Shown: positions 8,340 to 17,730 of the stretch, piece after piece
How the letters are laid out: every line of letters begins with the position of its first letter
How positions within the stretch are numbered: position 1 is the first letter of the stretch
NCBI RefSeq assembly: GCF_004331695.1
Contig: NZ_SJSL01000005.1
Location: 124,001 to 188,000, forward strand
Direction of reading: 5' to 3'
Length of the DNA stretch: 64,000 nt
DNA from: Pedobacter psychroterrae
Lineage (GTDB): Bacteria; Bacteroidota; Bacteroidia; Sphingobacteriales; Sphingobacteriaceae
Translations under genes and position numbers: made by a program
Notes under the pieces: generated by a model
Databases searched by the model: none
What the model saw: the letters and a program-made list of their open reading frames with translations, nothing else
What the model was told of the DNA's origin: nothing

Positions 8340-8723
8340 TTAAATTTCGTAAAATTCTATGGGCAGCTGATCAGGATCGGCAATAAAGGTAAAGCGTTTA
8401 CCTGTAAATTCGTCTGTTCGGACGGGCTCTGCGGTTACCTGTTTTTCAGCCAGTTCTGCAATTACTTTATCCAGGTCATCTACATCAAACGCTAGATGCC
8501 TCAAACCTGCTGCTTCGGGTCTGGAGGGTCTGTCCGGAGGGTCCGGAAAAGAAAACAGTTCTATAATGTAATTTCCGTTTACTGCCAGGTCCAGTTTGTA
8601 AGACTTTCGCTCTGCCCTGTATACTTCCCTGATGATTTCCAGCCCTAATACATCCGTATAGAAAGCCTTGGAGATCACATAATCTTTGCAGATGATTGCG
8701 ATATGATGAATTTTATTGATCAT
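8340..8723 (-). CDS. VOC family protein (glyoxalase-like)
   Basis: A 127-residue single-domain vicinal-oxygen-chelate protein. It begins I-H-H-I-A-I-I-C-K-D, has F-Y-T-D-V-L-G-L near residue 22, G-L-R-H-L-A-F-D-V-D near 73, and ends PDQLPIEFYE, giving the usual His/Glu metal ligands (H6 or H7, E55, H76, E124 by eye). It resembles the small GloA2/SMU1112c group found in many Bacteroidota. The substrate is unknown; glyoxalase I activity is possible. It is last in a three-gene operon, starting 12 bases after the propeller gene's stop. Confidence 0.85.
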   Translation of the reverse strand: MINKIHHIAIICKDYVISKAFYTDVLGLEIIREVYRAERKSYKLDLAVNGNYIIELFSFPDPPDRPSRPEAAGLRHLAFDVDDLDKVIAELAEKQVTAEPVRTDEFTGKRFTFIADPDQLPIEFYEI

Positions 8724-8735
8724 AAACCCGAATGA

Positions 8736-9758
8736 TTAAGGACCGATCAGCAGCTGGTATACCTCGCCCCTATTTCCTGCAAGAAGTATCAGTTTTCCTG
8801 CTTTACTCTTCTGAATTACATTAAAATTCAGATCGGAAATATTGTACCAGTTCATTCCGCCGTCTGCAGATACATCGGTACCCGATGATCCTGTAGCGAC
8901 CAGGGTTTTCTGATTGATATAGGTCACACCTGAACGATAACCGGCAACTGGTCTTGCGGGCTTCTTCCATGTTTTCCCTCCATCAGTTGTCAGCAATACA
9001 TTATTTGCACTTTGCTTATCCTGAAGATAGTTTCCGCCTACCACAACACCATGCTTTTTGTTGTAAAAGGCCATGGAGAAAACTCCGGTACTGCTTTCAC
9101 CCTGAATGATAGGGCATTTAAAATTCCTCCAGGTATATCCGTAATTACCGGTGAAATAGATATTGGATACGGAACCTCCTGTGGCTATCCATGCAAGGCC
9201 TTTTCCATGTGTCCTGATGGTAGTGCCACTAGCCGCAAAGCCAGCCTCTCCTACTTTAAGTTCTGTTTTCAGGTTTCCGGAGACATCCTGCCAGTTCAGT
9301 CCGCCATCTTTGGTTTTGAGCAACTGCATTTTGTGATCGATAGGATCGCCGAAGATCATGCCGTTCTCTGCGTCCCAAAAATCCATACCATCCAGAAATA
9401 TAGCTGAATCTGTATTTTTGTAACATTCCTTCCAGCTTTTGCCTCCATCTGTAGTCAGCAGCACATAGGCTGGCGAACCTGCGTTTACGACCACCGCCTT
9501 ATTGCCGTCAAATGCTTCTATATCTCTGAAATCAAGTTTTTCATAGCCGGCAGGCTTCGTCCATTGCCAGGTCATACCCCGGTCTGTTGTTTTACCAATG
9601 GAGCCGTTACTGCCACTTACCCAGGCGATTTCATCTGTAACAACAGACATGCCTCTTATACTGGTATTTTCACCTGAAGTAAGTGGTTTGAGGTGATAGC
9701 TTTGCGCATAGCTGTTTATGGAAAGCAATAAAAGACAATAAATAATGTATTTTTTCAT
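8736..9758 (-). CDS. Secreted YCF48-like beta-propeller protein
   Basis: The 340 residues begin with a signal peptide (MKKYIIYCLLLLSINSYAQ) and contain five or more repeats of the type T-x-D-G-G-K-S-W or T-K-D-G-G-L-N-W, spaced 40-60 residues, as in the YCF48/Photosystem-II-assembly-like and sialidase-like propeller families. In Bacteroidota such proteins are usually annotated 'oxidoreductase' without evidence; an exported binding or scaffolding role is the safer reading. The start ATG overlaps the stop of the DUF2147 gene (TAATG), indicating translational coupling. Confidence 0.82.
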   Translation of the reverse strand: MKKYIIYCLLLLSINSYAQSYHLKPLTSGENTSIRGMSVVTDEIAWVSGSNGSIGKTTDRGMTWQWTKPAGYEKLDFRDIEAFDGNKAVVVNAGSPAYVLLTTDGGKSWKECYKNTDSAIFLDGMDFWDAENGMIFGDPIDHKMQLLKTKDGGLNWQDVSGNLKTELKVGEAGFAASGTTIRTHGKGLAWIATGGSVSNIYFTGNYGYTWRNFKCPIIQGESSTGVFSMAFYNKKHGVVVGGNYLQDKQSANNVLLTTDGGKTWKKPARPVAGYRSGVTYINQKTLVATGSSGTDVSADGGMNWYNISDLNFNVIQKSKAGKLILLAGNRGEVYQLLIGP

Positions 9759-10180
9759 TATTTTACCCGTTTCCAGACCTCAGATCTGCCGATTAAAGAT
9801 ATACCTATGTAGCCTCGCATACTGAGCTCCCCATTGCTTTTGATGGACATATTGCAACTGTAAGTCTTACCCGACTTAGGGTCATATATAGTTCCGTCAG
9901 TCCATTTACCATCGTCATAAACGAAATTTTTCAGGATCTCCATGCCTAAAATAGGTTTAGACCTTAAACTGGCTTCAGGATTCTTCAGATCTGTTTTCAG
10001 TGTTCCTTCTGTTCCTTTAGGATCTTTGATCCACACGAGTTTGCCAAAGTATTTATCACTTCTTTTTGTAATAGCTATATGCGCTTCTCCGGTTGAATTG
10101 ATCCATTTCCCGAGAATAGCATCCTTGTTTTGGGCCATAGAAGAAAGGGAAGTGAGCAATAGCAGTAATAAATATCTCAT
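9758..10180 (-). CDS. DUF2147 domain secreted protein
   Basis: A 140-residue protein with a signal peptide (MRYLLLLLLTSLSSMAQ) and the DUF2147 pattern: G-K-W-I-N-S-T-G-E-A-H-I near residue 24, Y-F-G-K-L-V-W-I-K-D-P near 44, and W-T-D-G-T-I-Y-D-P-K-S-G-K-T-Y near 92. The fold resembles lipocalin-like small beta-barrels; the function is unknown. First gene of the operon with the propeller and VOC genes, and divergent from the phosphotriesterase-like gene with only 52 bases between them. Confidence 0.88.
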   Translation of the reverse strand: MRYLLLLLLTSLSSMAQNKDAILGKWINSTGEAHIAITKRSDKYFGKLVWIKDPKGTEGTLKTDLKNPEASLRSKPILGMEILKNFVYDDGKWTDGTIYDPKSGKTYSCNMSIKSNGELSMRGYIGISLIGRSEVWKRVK

Positions 10181-10232
10181 AGTAATAGATTAGTCCTGAT
10201 AAAACTAATAAACTTTTTGCTATATTTCATAA

Positions 10233-11309
10233 ATGAACAGGCGGAAATTCATTTCTTTATCCGGTATTGCTGGCATTACTTATCTATATCCACAGGCGCT
10301 AACCGGTGCCGGGTTATTTCAACCTGCAAATGAAGATTTTATTGTTACTGTAAACGGCGCAATAGGTATCAACCAGCTTGGAGTTACTTTAGCGCATGAA
10401 CACATCATCACTGACTTTGCGGGTGCAGAAAAAAATCTAATCCCCATTTATACTGACAATGAGGCAATCAGAAAGCTGCTACCCTACCTGCTTGAATTAA
10501 AAAAAACCGGTGTTAGCAGCATCGTTGAATGTACTCCTGCCTATATTGGTCGAAATGTAATACTGTTAAAGGCGCTTTCGCTCGCCAGTGGCTTACACAT
10601 GGTTACCAATACTGGTTATTATGCCGCAGTCGGACATAAATACCTGCCAAAACATGCATTTATTGAACGTGCTGAACAGATTGCGCAAAGGTGGCTCAGC
10701 GAATGGCAAAATGGAATAGACGGTACAGGCATTCGTCCGGGATTTATCAAGCTCGGTGTTGACGCAGGACCATTAAAAGAAATTGAGAAAAAAATGATTC
10801 GGGCGGCGGCCATTACCCATGCCGGCAGTGGCCTGAAGATCTTTATCCATACCGGAGATGCCGCAGCTGCAAGAGAAGAAGCTGCAATACTAGTTAAAGA
10901 GGGTATAGGACATGAAGCAATGATCTGGGTACATGCCCAAAATGATGTGAGCGGGGATACGCAGATCGAACTGGCAAAGAAAGGCTGCTGGATCAGTCTC
11001 GACGGTGTAAACGAACAAGCCAGCTCACTGGATAAATATACCGGCTTTATCACCCGCATGAAAAGAGAAGGATTATTGCACAGGCTGCTCATTTCCCATG
11101 ACGATGGCTTCAGTGTAGAAAAAGCAGGCAACCTCAGTGTTTTCAATCCCTATCAAAATGGAAATACCTACCCTTACAGTTCCCTGTTCACTAAATTAAA
11201 ATCCGCTTTGCTACAAAAAGGGATAACCCAGCAGGAGTTTGACAACATCATTACTAAAAATCCTGCTGAGGCATTAAAAATTAAAATCTGCAAAGCAGCT
11301 AAAGGCTAA
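10233..11309 (+). CDS. Phosphotriesterase-family amidohydrolase, Tat-type leader
   Basis: The 358 residues start with a twin-arginine-like leader (MNRRKFISLSGIAG). The metal site of the phosphotriesterase/lactonase family is visible: H-E-H near residue 69, the bridging Lys in F-I-K-L-G-V-D-A-G-P (about 173), I-F-I-H-T-G (about 205), W-V-H-A-Q-N (about 231) and S-H-D-D-G (about 288). The family hydrolyses lactones or phosphoesters; the natural substrate here is unknown. It ends two bases before the convergent GH43 stop and is divergent from the DUF2147 operon. Confidence 0.87.
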   Translation: MNRRKFISLSGIAGITYLYPQALTGAGLFQPANEDFIVTVNGAIGINQLGVTLAHEHIITDFAGAEKNLIPIYTDNEAIRKLLPYLLELKKTGVSSIVECTPAYIGRNVILLKALSLASGLHMVTNTGYYAAVGHKYLPKHAFIERAEQIAQRWLSEWQNGIDGTGIRPGFIKLGVDAGPLKEIEKKMIRAAAITHAGSGLKIFIHTGDAAAAREEAAILVKEGIGHEAMIWVHAQNDVSGDTQIELAKKGCWISLDGVNEQASSLDKYTGFITRMKREGLLHRLLISHDDGFSVEKAGNLSVFNPYQNGNTYPYSSLFTKLKSALLQKGITQQEFDNIITKNPAEALKIKICKAAKG

Positions 11310-11311
11310 AT

Positions 11312-12928
11312 TTAATTATTTTTGAGCAGGAAATTTTTGAACACTGCCTGGTCTACCAGATCACCCTTAGCAGTAATGCCAATCCGGTAACCCATACCCC
11401 ATGGTGCGTATTTAGCTGGATTAAATACATGGCTGTACAATTTAATCCACTCCCGACCAGGAGTTCTATAGTACAGATCAATCAGTTTGCAGTTGTCTCC
11501 CACCTCCATTTTCAGCTCCACCTCTCCATTTACCACGCCATCGGCCTGTTTTAGTATTTCGTAAGTTCCATCAAAAGTATTGAATACCTTATACCCATTT
11601 GTCGATACAGAAACACCAAGCGCACCTAATTCACCTGGCCATTTGCTCTTAAAGATTGTCCCGCCCAGACAAATTCCTGCATCAGCTTTGGTCACAGAAA
11701 CCGTAGAACTGACGGTAAAATCTACTGTTTTTATATATTGACCAAGGAATGAACCCAAGCCATGATTAGTAGCTGAAGCACGCAAATTTAAGCCCTTATT
11801 AAAAGAATGGGTTGGCTTTTCAAACTTCGAAGGCCATTGCCATTCCAATTTCAGTGCCTTGTCTTTTGTGAAGTTATCCTCAAAATCAAGCTCAGATTTT
11901 GGCCTGTTTGCAGTAGTCTCATTGTGCAGCACCGGCCATCCATCTTCCGCTATGGTCAGTTTTTCAATCAACCCCTCACGGCCCACAAAGACATCGTAGT
12001 TTTTGTTAAATGCATGGTAGATCATATAGAAATTCCCTTCTTTTGACTCAACTACTGTTCCATGACCTGGACAGCGCCATTTTTCATTACTCGACATGAT
12101 CGGGTTCTTACTGTATTTCTCCCAAACCCCGCTGGCAAGATCCTTGGTTCTTGCGATTCCGGTTTTATAATTGCATTGTGCATCGCAACATCCACCCACA
12201 GCATACATACTATAGATGTAATCGCCCATTCTAAAAAAGCATGCACCCTCTACAAGTGACGTTTCCCATGGCTGACTATTGGTATACACTTTTCTTTTTG
12301 TTCCAAGTAACTGGGTACGGGATTCGTTAATCTCCTGCATCCAGATCCAGCTTTCCTTTCCGCAGCCATTTCCGTCATTTTTCCAGAATGCATAGATCTT
12401 TCCCTTATCCTGAAATTCAAACGCGTCAATTGCACCACAATCATCTTCTATGATTACTGGGCCATTGTCGGTAAACTTGCCCGTTTCAATCTTGTCAGCG
12501 TCAATCCAGGCTACCCCACATTGTAATCCAGGATTGCCTTTCACAGCACGGTTATGAGCAGTATAATAGGCATATATACGCTTTTGCTTAGCATCGTAGG
12601 CCAATTCAGAAGCCCAGAAATTGTTTTCTCCCCACTGATCTTTCATATCTTTAAACCCTTCCGGAAATACATGGTTCACCAACTTCCAGTTTTTCAAATC
12701 GGTAGATTTATAAATGGTAAAATAAGGCGCCCATTCGTTGGTGGTAGATGTCGCGAAATAGGTATTTCCAACCCTGATAATAGAAGGATCCGGATTATCC
12801 CCTGGCAGAGCAGGATTCAAGAGTTCAGATTGTCCTGTATTTGAAGTAGTGGTACCGGAATCGGTCTTTTTTACACCACAGGAACAAAGAAAAAGAAAAG
12901 CGACAAAGTAAAAATAGGTGGTTCTCAT
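11312..12928 (-). CDS. Glycoside hydrolase family 43 lipoprotein
   Basis: I chose the ATG at 12928 because it yields a lipoprotein signal (MRTTYFYFVAFLFLCSC); an upstream frame to 12988 overlaps the GH127 stop region. The N-terminal five-bladed propeller begins NPALPGDNPDPSII, with the GH43 catalytic base Asp in N-P-D-P, and W-G-E-N-N-F-W-A-S-E further on. About residues 350-538 form a second domain of the GH43 beta-sandwich type. Expected activity is arabinofuranosidase or xylosidase on plant hemicellulose, outside the cytoplasm. It follows the GH127 gene on the same strand by about 30 bases, so the two probably act on the same arabinan or arabinoxylan. Confidence 0.88.
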   Translation of the reverse strand: MRTTYFYFVAFLFLCSCGVKKTDSGTTTSNTGQSELLNPALPGDNPDPSIIRVGNTYFATSTTNEWAPYFTIYKSTDLKNWKLVNHVFPEGFKDMKDQWGENNFWASELAYDAKQKRIYAYYTAHNRAVKGNPGLQCGVAWIDADKIETGKFTDNGPVIIEDDCGAIDAFEFQDKGKIYAFWKNDGNGCGKESWIWMQEINESRTQLLGTKRKVYTNSQPWETSLVEGACFFRMGDYIYSMYAVGGCCDAQCNYKTGIARTKDLASGVWEKYSKNPIMSSNEKWRCPGHGTVVESKEGNFYMIYHAFNKNYDVFVGREGLIEKLTIAEDGWPVLHNETTANRPKSELDFEDNFTKDKALKLEWQWPSKFEKPTHSFNKGLNLRASATNHGLGSFLGQYIKTVDFTVSSTVSVTKADAGICLGGTIFKSKWPGELGALGVSVSTNGYKVFNTFDGTYEILKQADGVVNGEVELKMEVGDNCKLIDLYYRTPGREWIKLYSHVFNPAKYAPWGMGYRIGITAKGDLVDQAVFKNFLLKNN

Positions 12929-12959
12929 GAATGTAAATATAAAAGAAAATTGAAAAATA

Positions 12960-15488
12960 TTATTTATAATGAATATCCAGCACCTCAATATTATCCACTG
13001 TGGTCATCGCATTATATGCTCTCACACCAATACTGCCTGTGCTAAACTCGCTATCTGTTGCAGTTATAACAGGTTTATTATCCGCATTTACATACACCTC
13101 TATTTTGTCGCCAACTGCCTTTATTTTTACTTTATAAGTGTCTTTGATCTTCAAAGGGTATTTTGAAGAGGAGATAACGATCCACCGGTTATTACTGGAT
13201 TTACCTAATTGAATCACACCAGTCATAGGGTTCAATCCCAGGTAGTATCCCTTATAGGCTTCAGAACCTATAGCCGGATCAGTCACCCTGAAAACCAGCC
13301 CGGCATCACCTGCCGTACCAACAGTCACATCTGCACTATAAACGAAATCCTTAAATTGCGTAGCAGTTGCAATAACCTTAGTACCCCCACCCGAACTTCC
13401 GTCTTCATTAAGCGCGGTATGAATGGCATTATCCCTGTAAAACCATGAGCCACCATAAATCACAAGTCCTTTTGCGGTATTATTATCGAACGTTTGTTTA
13501 TATGATTTACTTGTAAAATCAGACTTGCCAATAGTAGGAAAAATACTAAGCCTTAAGTTTTCCGAACCAAAAGGGACCAAAGTAATATCTTCTGTTTTCT
13601 GATCAGAATTTACCGGACTAAAGGGTACATCAAAAGCCGCAGTCTTGTTATAATCCAACGTCCACGATGGTATTTTCCTCGCTTTGATTTTCAATTGCAC
13701 AGGTGTTTGTGCCTGAATGAAGGGATTTTCCGGCATGGGCGACTTTATCACAACAATATCCCTCTCAGGCGATTTGCCGTTTAACACCAACCCGTAGTTC
13801 CATGCAGTAAGTGCTGAGATTTCACTTTCATAAAATCCCTTTACAGGATATTCCTTTATAATTTTTTTGTCCTCCCCTATCTTCAATGCATATAATAGAG
13901 GGCCGCGTTCTATACTTACCCCATTATTTACCTGATTTTTCACTACGGCTACATGCATTGGAAAGTTAAGCACTATTTTATCATTATTATTCCATGCTCT
14001 ATTTATGATAAATTGCTTCCCTGCCTTTACTCCATCTATTAATTTGCCGTTTATGCTCACTGTAGGTTTCTGGCTCCATGAAGGAATTCTAAGTTTTAAT
14101 GGAAATGAAGCCGGCTTATCTAAGCTTATTGTAAGACGAATTTGCTCTTCAAATGGATAATTGGTTTCTGCATCGATCTTAACCGGTATATTCTGTCCTA
14201 CAACAGCATTTACCTCCATTGGCCCGTAAGCAATTACCGCCAGTCCGCCATCAGGAGTTGCCGACCAGCTATTTTTAACGAAATATGGCCAACCCATATG
14301 CATATTGTACCTGCAGCATGGATATCCGCTATAAGGACTTGGCACTATACCATTTCCATAATCCTGATTAAAGCCATGAGTACCCGGTAAACTTACCACC
14401 TGATTTGGCAGGGTATAATAGGTATGGTGTTTTAGGTCTTTTGTGAATTGAGCAGGAAGTGCGTTAAAAGCTACTTTTTCCAACTGATCACCAATATCTG
14501 TATTGTGGTTTATTCTGGCTGCTGTTTCCAAACTCTGCATCCATTCCACAACTGTACATGTTTCTACACCCTGAACAGAGCTCTTGCCAGAAGCAAACTC
14601 AGTGCCTGCGGACAAGCCCTGCGGCTGGCCGTGATCATGCATCAGGTGATCAATTCCTTTCTGCATCGCCTCAGCATAATAAGGTGAAGGGTCAACTTGT
14701 GAATATACAGCTGGGAATTTCAAAGCCTGGGCTACATTCACCATGTGCTTGGGATGATAGTCTTTGCCAAAATAAAGGAACTGATTGTTGGTATAAATAT
14801 CAGCCCATGGATAGGCATGTACTTTAAGTTTGTTGACCAGATCTAATAGGTACTGCTCACCAGTTTTATTATACATCCACAAAGCGATTTCCATGTTATC
14901 ACCTGCCCTGGCCTTCCCCCAATCCTTTAAGGGGTCTTTATCTAAATTTGCCAGCTGATATTTAAAGTACTTAGCCAGAAATGGAATCACTCTTTTATCA
15001 TTAGTAGCTTCGTAGTAACTCTGTAAAGCATACATAAAAGGCATTCTTGGCCACCAGTCCTGCATATTTTCCGGACCGAACAAGCCACTCTCTTGTTGAT
15101 GTTCCAAAGTATAGTCAATCCATTTTTGGGCTTTAATCTTCAAACCAGTATCATCCAGCGTATAAGCCAGCGCCACTACCCCCTTCAAGTAATAAGGTGC
15201 CTTTTCCCAGCTTCTCCCAGAACCGCCTAACCAATCTGCCTCATGACCTAAATCATCCTTTCCGGAATACAGTTCTTCTGCATGACCAGTAAATCCATCT
15301 TTTTGCAATTCCAGTTGCTTTAGCAACCATCCTTTGGCTTTTATACTTCCTAAAGGCAATTGGACATAAACGTCCTGTTTGAGTGGAGCACGGTTGAATT
15401 CGTAGGAATTGCGACTTGATTGCGGGCTCACCTGCGCGTTCAGAAAATTAGAAAACAATAATGCTGAGAAAAATAATGCTCTTTTCAT
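12960..15488 (-). CDS. Secreted GH127-type beta-L-arabinofuranosidase
   Basis: 842 residues with signal peptide (MKRALFFSALLFSNFLNAQ). Residues 30-600 form the DUF1680/GH127 (or GH146) catalytic part: the Zn-thiolate site is complete, with E309 and C311 in V-E-T-C-T-V-V-E-W and C391-C392 in G-Y-P-C-C-R-Y-N; one of the last two is the known Cys nucleophile of the family. Residues about 655-842 are an added beta-sandwich of the CBM66/concanavalin type (G-S-W-F-Y-R-D, G-Y-Y-L-G-L-N). It removes beta-L-arabinofuranose from plant glycans. First gene of the pair with GH43. Confidence 0.9.
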   Translation of the reverse strand: MKRALFFSALLFSNFLNAQVSPQSSRNSYEFNRAPLKQDVYVQLPLGSIKAKGWLLKQLELQKDGFTGHAEELYSGKDDLGHEADWLGGSGRSWEKAPYYLKGVVALAYTLDDTGLKIKAQKWIDYTLEHQQESGLFGPENMQDWWPRMPFMYALQSYYEATNDKRVIPFLAKYFKYQLANLDKDPLKDWGKARAGDNMEIALWMYNKTGEQYLLDLVNKLKVHAYPWADIYTNNQFLYFGKDYHPKHMVNVAQALKFPAVYSQVDPSPYYAEAMQKGIDHLMHDHGQPQGLSAGTEFASGKSSVQGVETCTVVEWMQSLETAARINHNTDIGDQLEKVAFNALPAQFTKDLKHHTYYTLPNQVVSLPGTHGFNQDYGNGIVPSPYSGYPCCRYNMHMGWPYFVKNSWSATPDGGLAVIAYGPMEVNAVVGQNIPVKIDAETNYPFEEQIRLTISLDKPASFPLKLRIPSWSQKPTVSINGKLIDGVKAGKQFIINRAWNNNDKIVLNFPMHVAVVKNQVNNGVSIERGPLLYALKIGEDKKIIKEYPVKGFYESEISALTAWNYGLVLNGKSPERDIVVIKSPMPENPFIQAQTPVQLKIKARKIPSWTLDYNKTAAFDVPFSPVNSDQKTEDITLVPFGSENLRLSIFPTIGKSDFTSKSYKQTFDNNTAKGLVIYGGSWFYRDNAIHTALNEDGSSGGGTKVIATATQFKDFVYSADVTVGTAGDAGLVFRVTDPAIGSEAYKGYYLGLNPMTGVIQLGKSSNNRWIVISSSKYPLKIKDTYKVKIKAVGDKIEVYVNADNKPVITATDSEFSTGSIGVRAYNAMTTVDNIEVLDIHYK

Positions 15489-15606
15489 AATTTAATATAT
15501 GTAAATCAAAGCTAATATTATTTTCTACTTGGCGCCGGCCTGACGGTCTGTATCCTTGTAAATTGATACAATACGCAAAAAGGTTGATACAAAAAGTCAA
15601 AGTGAT

Positions 15607-16455
15607 TTATTCTTTCCTATCCAGGACATCCTTAATTTTATTCGCATGTTCCATCAATTCAGTAAGGTATTCCCAATTCTCCTTCTCAATACAGGATTTA
15701 AATTTCCTGAGTTGCGAGATATGTTCGTTTAGTACATCGAGTATATTTTCCTTGTTCTGCTTGAATATAGGCATCCACATTGCCGGGCTACTTTTTGCCA
15801 GCCTGACGGTACTTTCAAAACCCGCACTGGCCAGTTCGAAGATGGCATTTTCTTCCCGCTCTTTTTCGAGTACTGTATTGGCCAGGGCAAATGAAGTAAT
15901 ATGCGAAATGTGGCTCACATAGGCCACATGTACATCATGGTCTTTCCCTTCCATATAGACATTGTACATGCCGAGCAGGGTATACACCTGTTCCGCAGTC
16001 GCTAGCGCATCTTTATCACATTCTGACGCGTTGCAGATCACATTCGCCCGTCCGGTGAAGGCATCTGTTGTAGCGGCTTCGGGTCCGCTGAATTCTGTAC
16101 CCCACATTGGGTGGGTGGCAATGTACCGTCCTCTTTTTGGATGACCCTTTACAGCCTCCAGCAAGGCTGATTTGGTGGAGCCGGTATCCAGCACCACCTG
16201 GTGGTCCACCCGATCCAGTACCAGGGGCAACAGGGTAACACAAGCACTCACCGGGGCACTCAATATAATCAGGTCGCTGTTGGCAATAGCACTGTCCAGG
16301 TCGTTGATTTCATCTATGATTCCAAGTTCCAGTGCCTTCCGGGTATTTGCCTCCTGGTTATCTACACCGAATACTTTAGTGGCAAAACCTTTCTGTTTTA
16401 ACACCAAAGCCATGGAACCACCTATAAGTCCGAGGCCGACTACTGCTATCTTCAT
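15607..16455 (-). CDS. tyrA: Prephenate dehydrogenase
   Basis: A 282-residue protein with an N-terminal NAD-binding loop (GLGLIGGSMA at residues 7-16), D-T-G-S-T-K-S near 91 and the THPMWGTEFSGP motif near 114, all typical of TyrA. It oxidatively decarboxylates prephenate to 4-hydroxyphenylpyruvate for tyrosine synthesis in the cytoplasm. There is no fused chorismate mutase or ACT domain. It follows the aminotransferase by 15 bases; the usual Bacteroidota companions (prephenate dehydratase before, DAHP synthase-chorismate mutase after) are absent from the window. Confidence 0.93.
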   Translation of the reverse strand: MKIAVVGLGLIGGSMALVLKQKGFATKVFGVDNQEANTRKALELGIIDEINDLDSAIANSDLIILSAPVSACVTLLPLVLDRVDHQVVLDTGSTKSALLEAVKGHPKRGRYIATHPMWGTEFSGPEAATTDAFTGRANVICNASECDKDALATAEQVYTLLGMYNVYMEGKDHDVHVAYVSHISHITSFALANTVLEKEREENAIFELASAGFESTVRLAKSSPAMWMPIFKQNKENILDVLNEHISQLRKFKSCIEKENWEYLTELMEHANKIKDVLDRKE

Positions 16456-16470
16456 TATTCAAAGTTAATA

Positions 16471-17625
16471 TTATATACGTGATTTACTGATCCGGTCTAT
16501 CGCCTGTTCAAACCTGGAGAGGTCGCCGCAGAGACTGATCCTGATGTAGCGGTTGCCCTGACTCCCGAATATACCGCCGGGGGTCAGGAAAACGTTTGCC
16601 CCGTACAGGATTTCATCACTAAGGGCGTAACCGTCCTTGTATTGACCCGGGATTTTTGCCCAGATGAACAGCCCTACCTGAGTGCGTTCGTAACTGCAGC
16701 CCAGCACATCAAGGATGTCGTAGACCTTATCCCTGCGTTTTGCATAGATGCTGTTTATATGACCGTACCAGTCCGCACCGAGGCTTAAGGCCTTTGCGGC
16801 GGCCAGTTGCAGTGGCATGAACATTCCACTATCCATATTGCTCTTAAACCTGAGCACTTCCTCAATCCGTTCTTTTGAACCACAAAGCACACCAATGCGC
16901 CAACCGGCCATATTGTGCGATTTGCTGAGTGAATTTAGTTCGAGTACCACTTCTTTTGCCCCCGGTACTTCCAAAAGACTCAATGGATTATCATTCAGAA
17001 TAAAGCTGTATGGATTATCGTGCACCAGCAGTATGTTGTTTTCTTTCGCGAAGTGCACCAGTTCTTCAAACAAGCCAGGGGTTACCCGCTGTCCGGTAGG
17101 CATATGGGGATAGTTGACGAACATCAATTTCACCTTGCTAAGGTCGGTGGTGGCCAGGGCTTCCAGGTCGGGATACCAGTTCCGCTCTTCCTGTAGAATG
17201 TAGCTTACCGGTTTACCGCCTGCCAGTCTGACCGCACTTCCGTAGGTAGGGTAACCCGGATCTGGGATCAAAGCTTCGTCGCCTTCATCCAGATAAGTCA
17301 TGCAAATGTGTACGATGCCTTCTTTTGAACCGATAAGCGGCAGGATCTCAGTGTCTGGATTGAGCGTGACCCTGTACCACTGCTGGTACCAGTCTGCAAA
17401 AGCTTGCCGCAATGCAGGGATACCTTTGTATCCCTGGTAGCCGTTTACGCCTGGTTTTGCGACTTCCTCCTGCAAGGTTTTGATCACATCAGGATGTGGT
17501 GGGAGATCGGGACTGCCGATTCCCAGGTTAATGATGTTCTTACCTTCTTTATTCAGGGATTCGATTTCCCTCAGTTTTTGGGAGAAGTAGTACTCACTAA
17601 TACCCTCCAGTCTTTTTGCAATCAT
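16471..17625 (-). CDS. PLP aminotransferase class I/II, aromatic pathway
   Basis: The 384 residues have the fold-type I pattern: N-L-G-I-G-S-P-D-L-P-P-H-P near 33, D-P-G-Y-P-T-Y-G near 121, Y-P-H-M-P-T-G-Q near 177, H-D-N-P-Y near 201, and the PLP Lys in N-S-L-S-K-S-H-N-M-A-G-W-R near 234. It resembles LL-diaminopimelate or aspartate/aromatic aminotransferases. Its close link to tyrA (15-base gap, same strand) argues for aromatic amino-acid transamination. Cytoplasmic. The neighbours on both sides are glycosidases, not aro genes. Confidence 0.9.
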   Translation of the reverse strand: MIAKRLEGISEYYFSQKLREIESLNKEGKNIINLGIGSPDLPPHPDVIKTLQEEVAKPGVNGYQGYKGIPALRQAFADWYQQWYRVTLNPDTEILPLIGSKEGIVHICMTYLDEGDEALIPDPGYPTYGSAVRLAGGKPVSYILQEERNWYPDLEALATTDLSKVKLMFVNYPHMPTGQRVTPGLFEELVHFAKENNILLVHDNPYSFILNDNPLSLLEVPGAKEVVLELNSLSKSHNMAGWRIGVLCGSKERIEEVLRFKSNMDSGMFMPLQLAAAKALSLGADWYGHINSIYAKRRDKVYDILDVLGCSYERTQVGLFIWAKIPGQYKDGYALSDEILYGANVFLTPGGIFGSQGNRYIRISLCGDLSRFEQAIDRISKSRI

Positions 17626-17730
17626 GTTCGGTTGATAGATTCATTCGATTAAAATCGGCCTAAAATAATGATTTTTTATTCAATTTAAAGGAAAATACAT
17701 GATGCTTCCGGACTTGTTTTCATCAAATCA

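Noticed and set aside
11310..11340. Terminator between the convergent phosphotriesterase-like and GH43 genes
   Set aside because: The 2-base gap leaves no room and no hairpin is visible.
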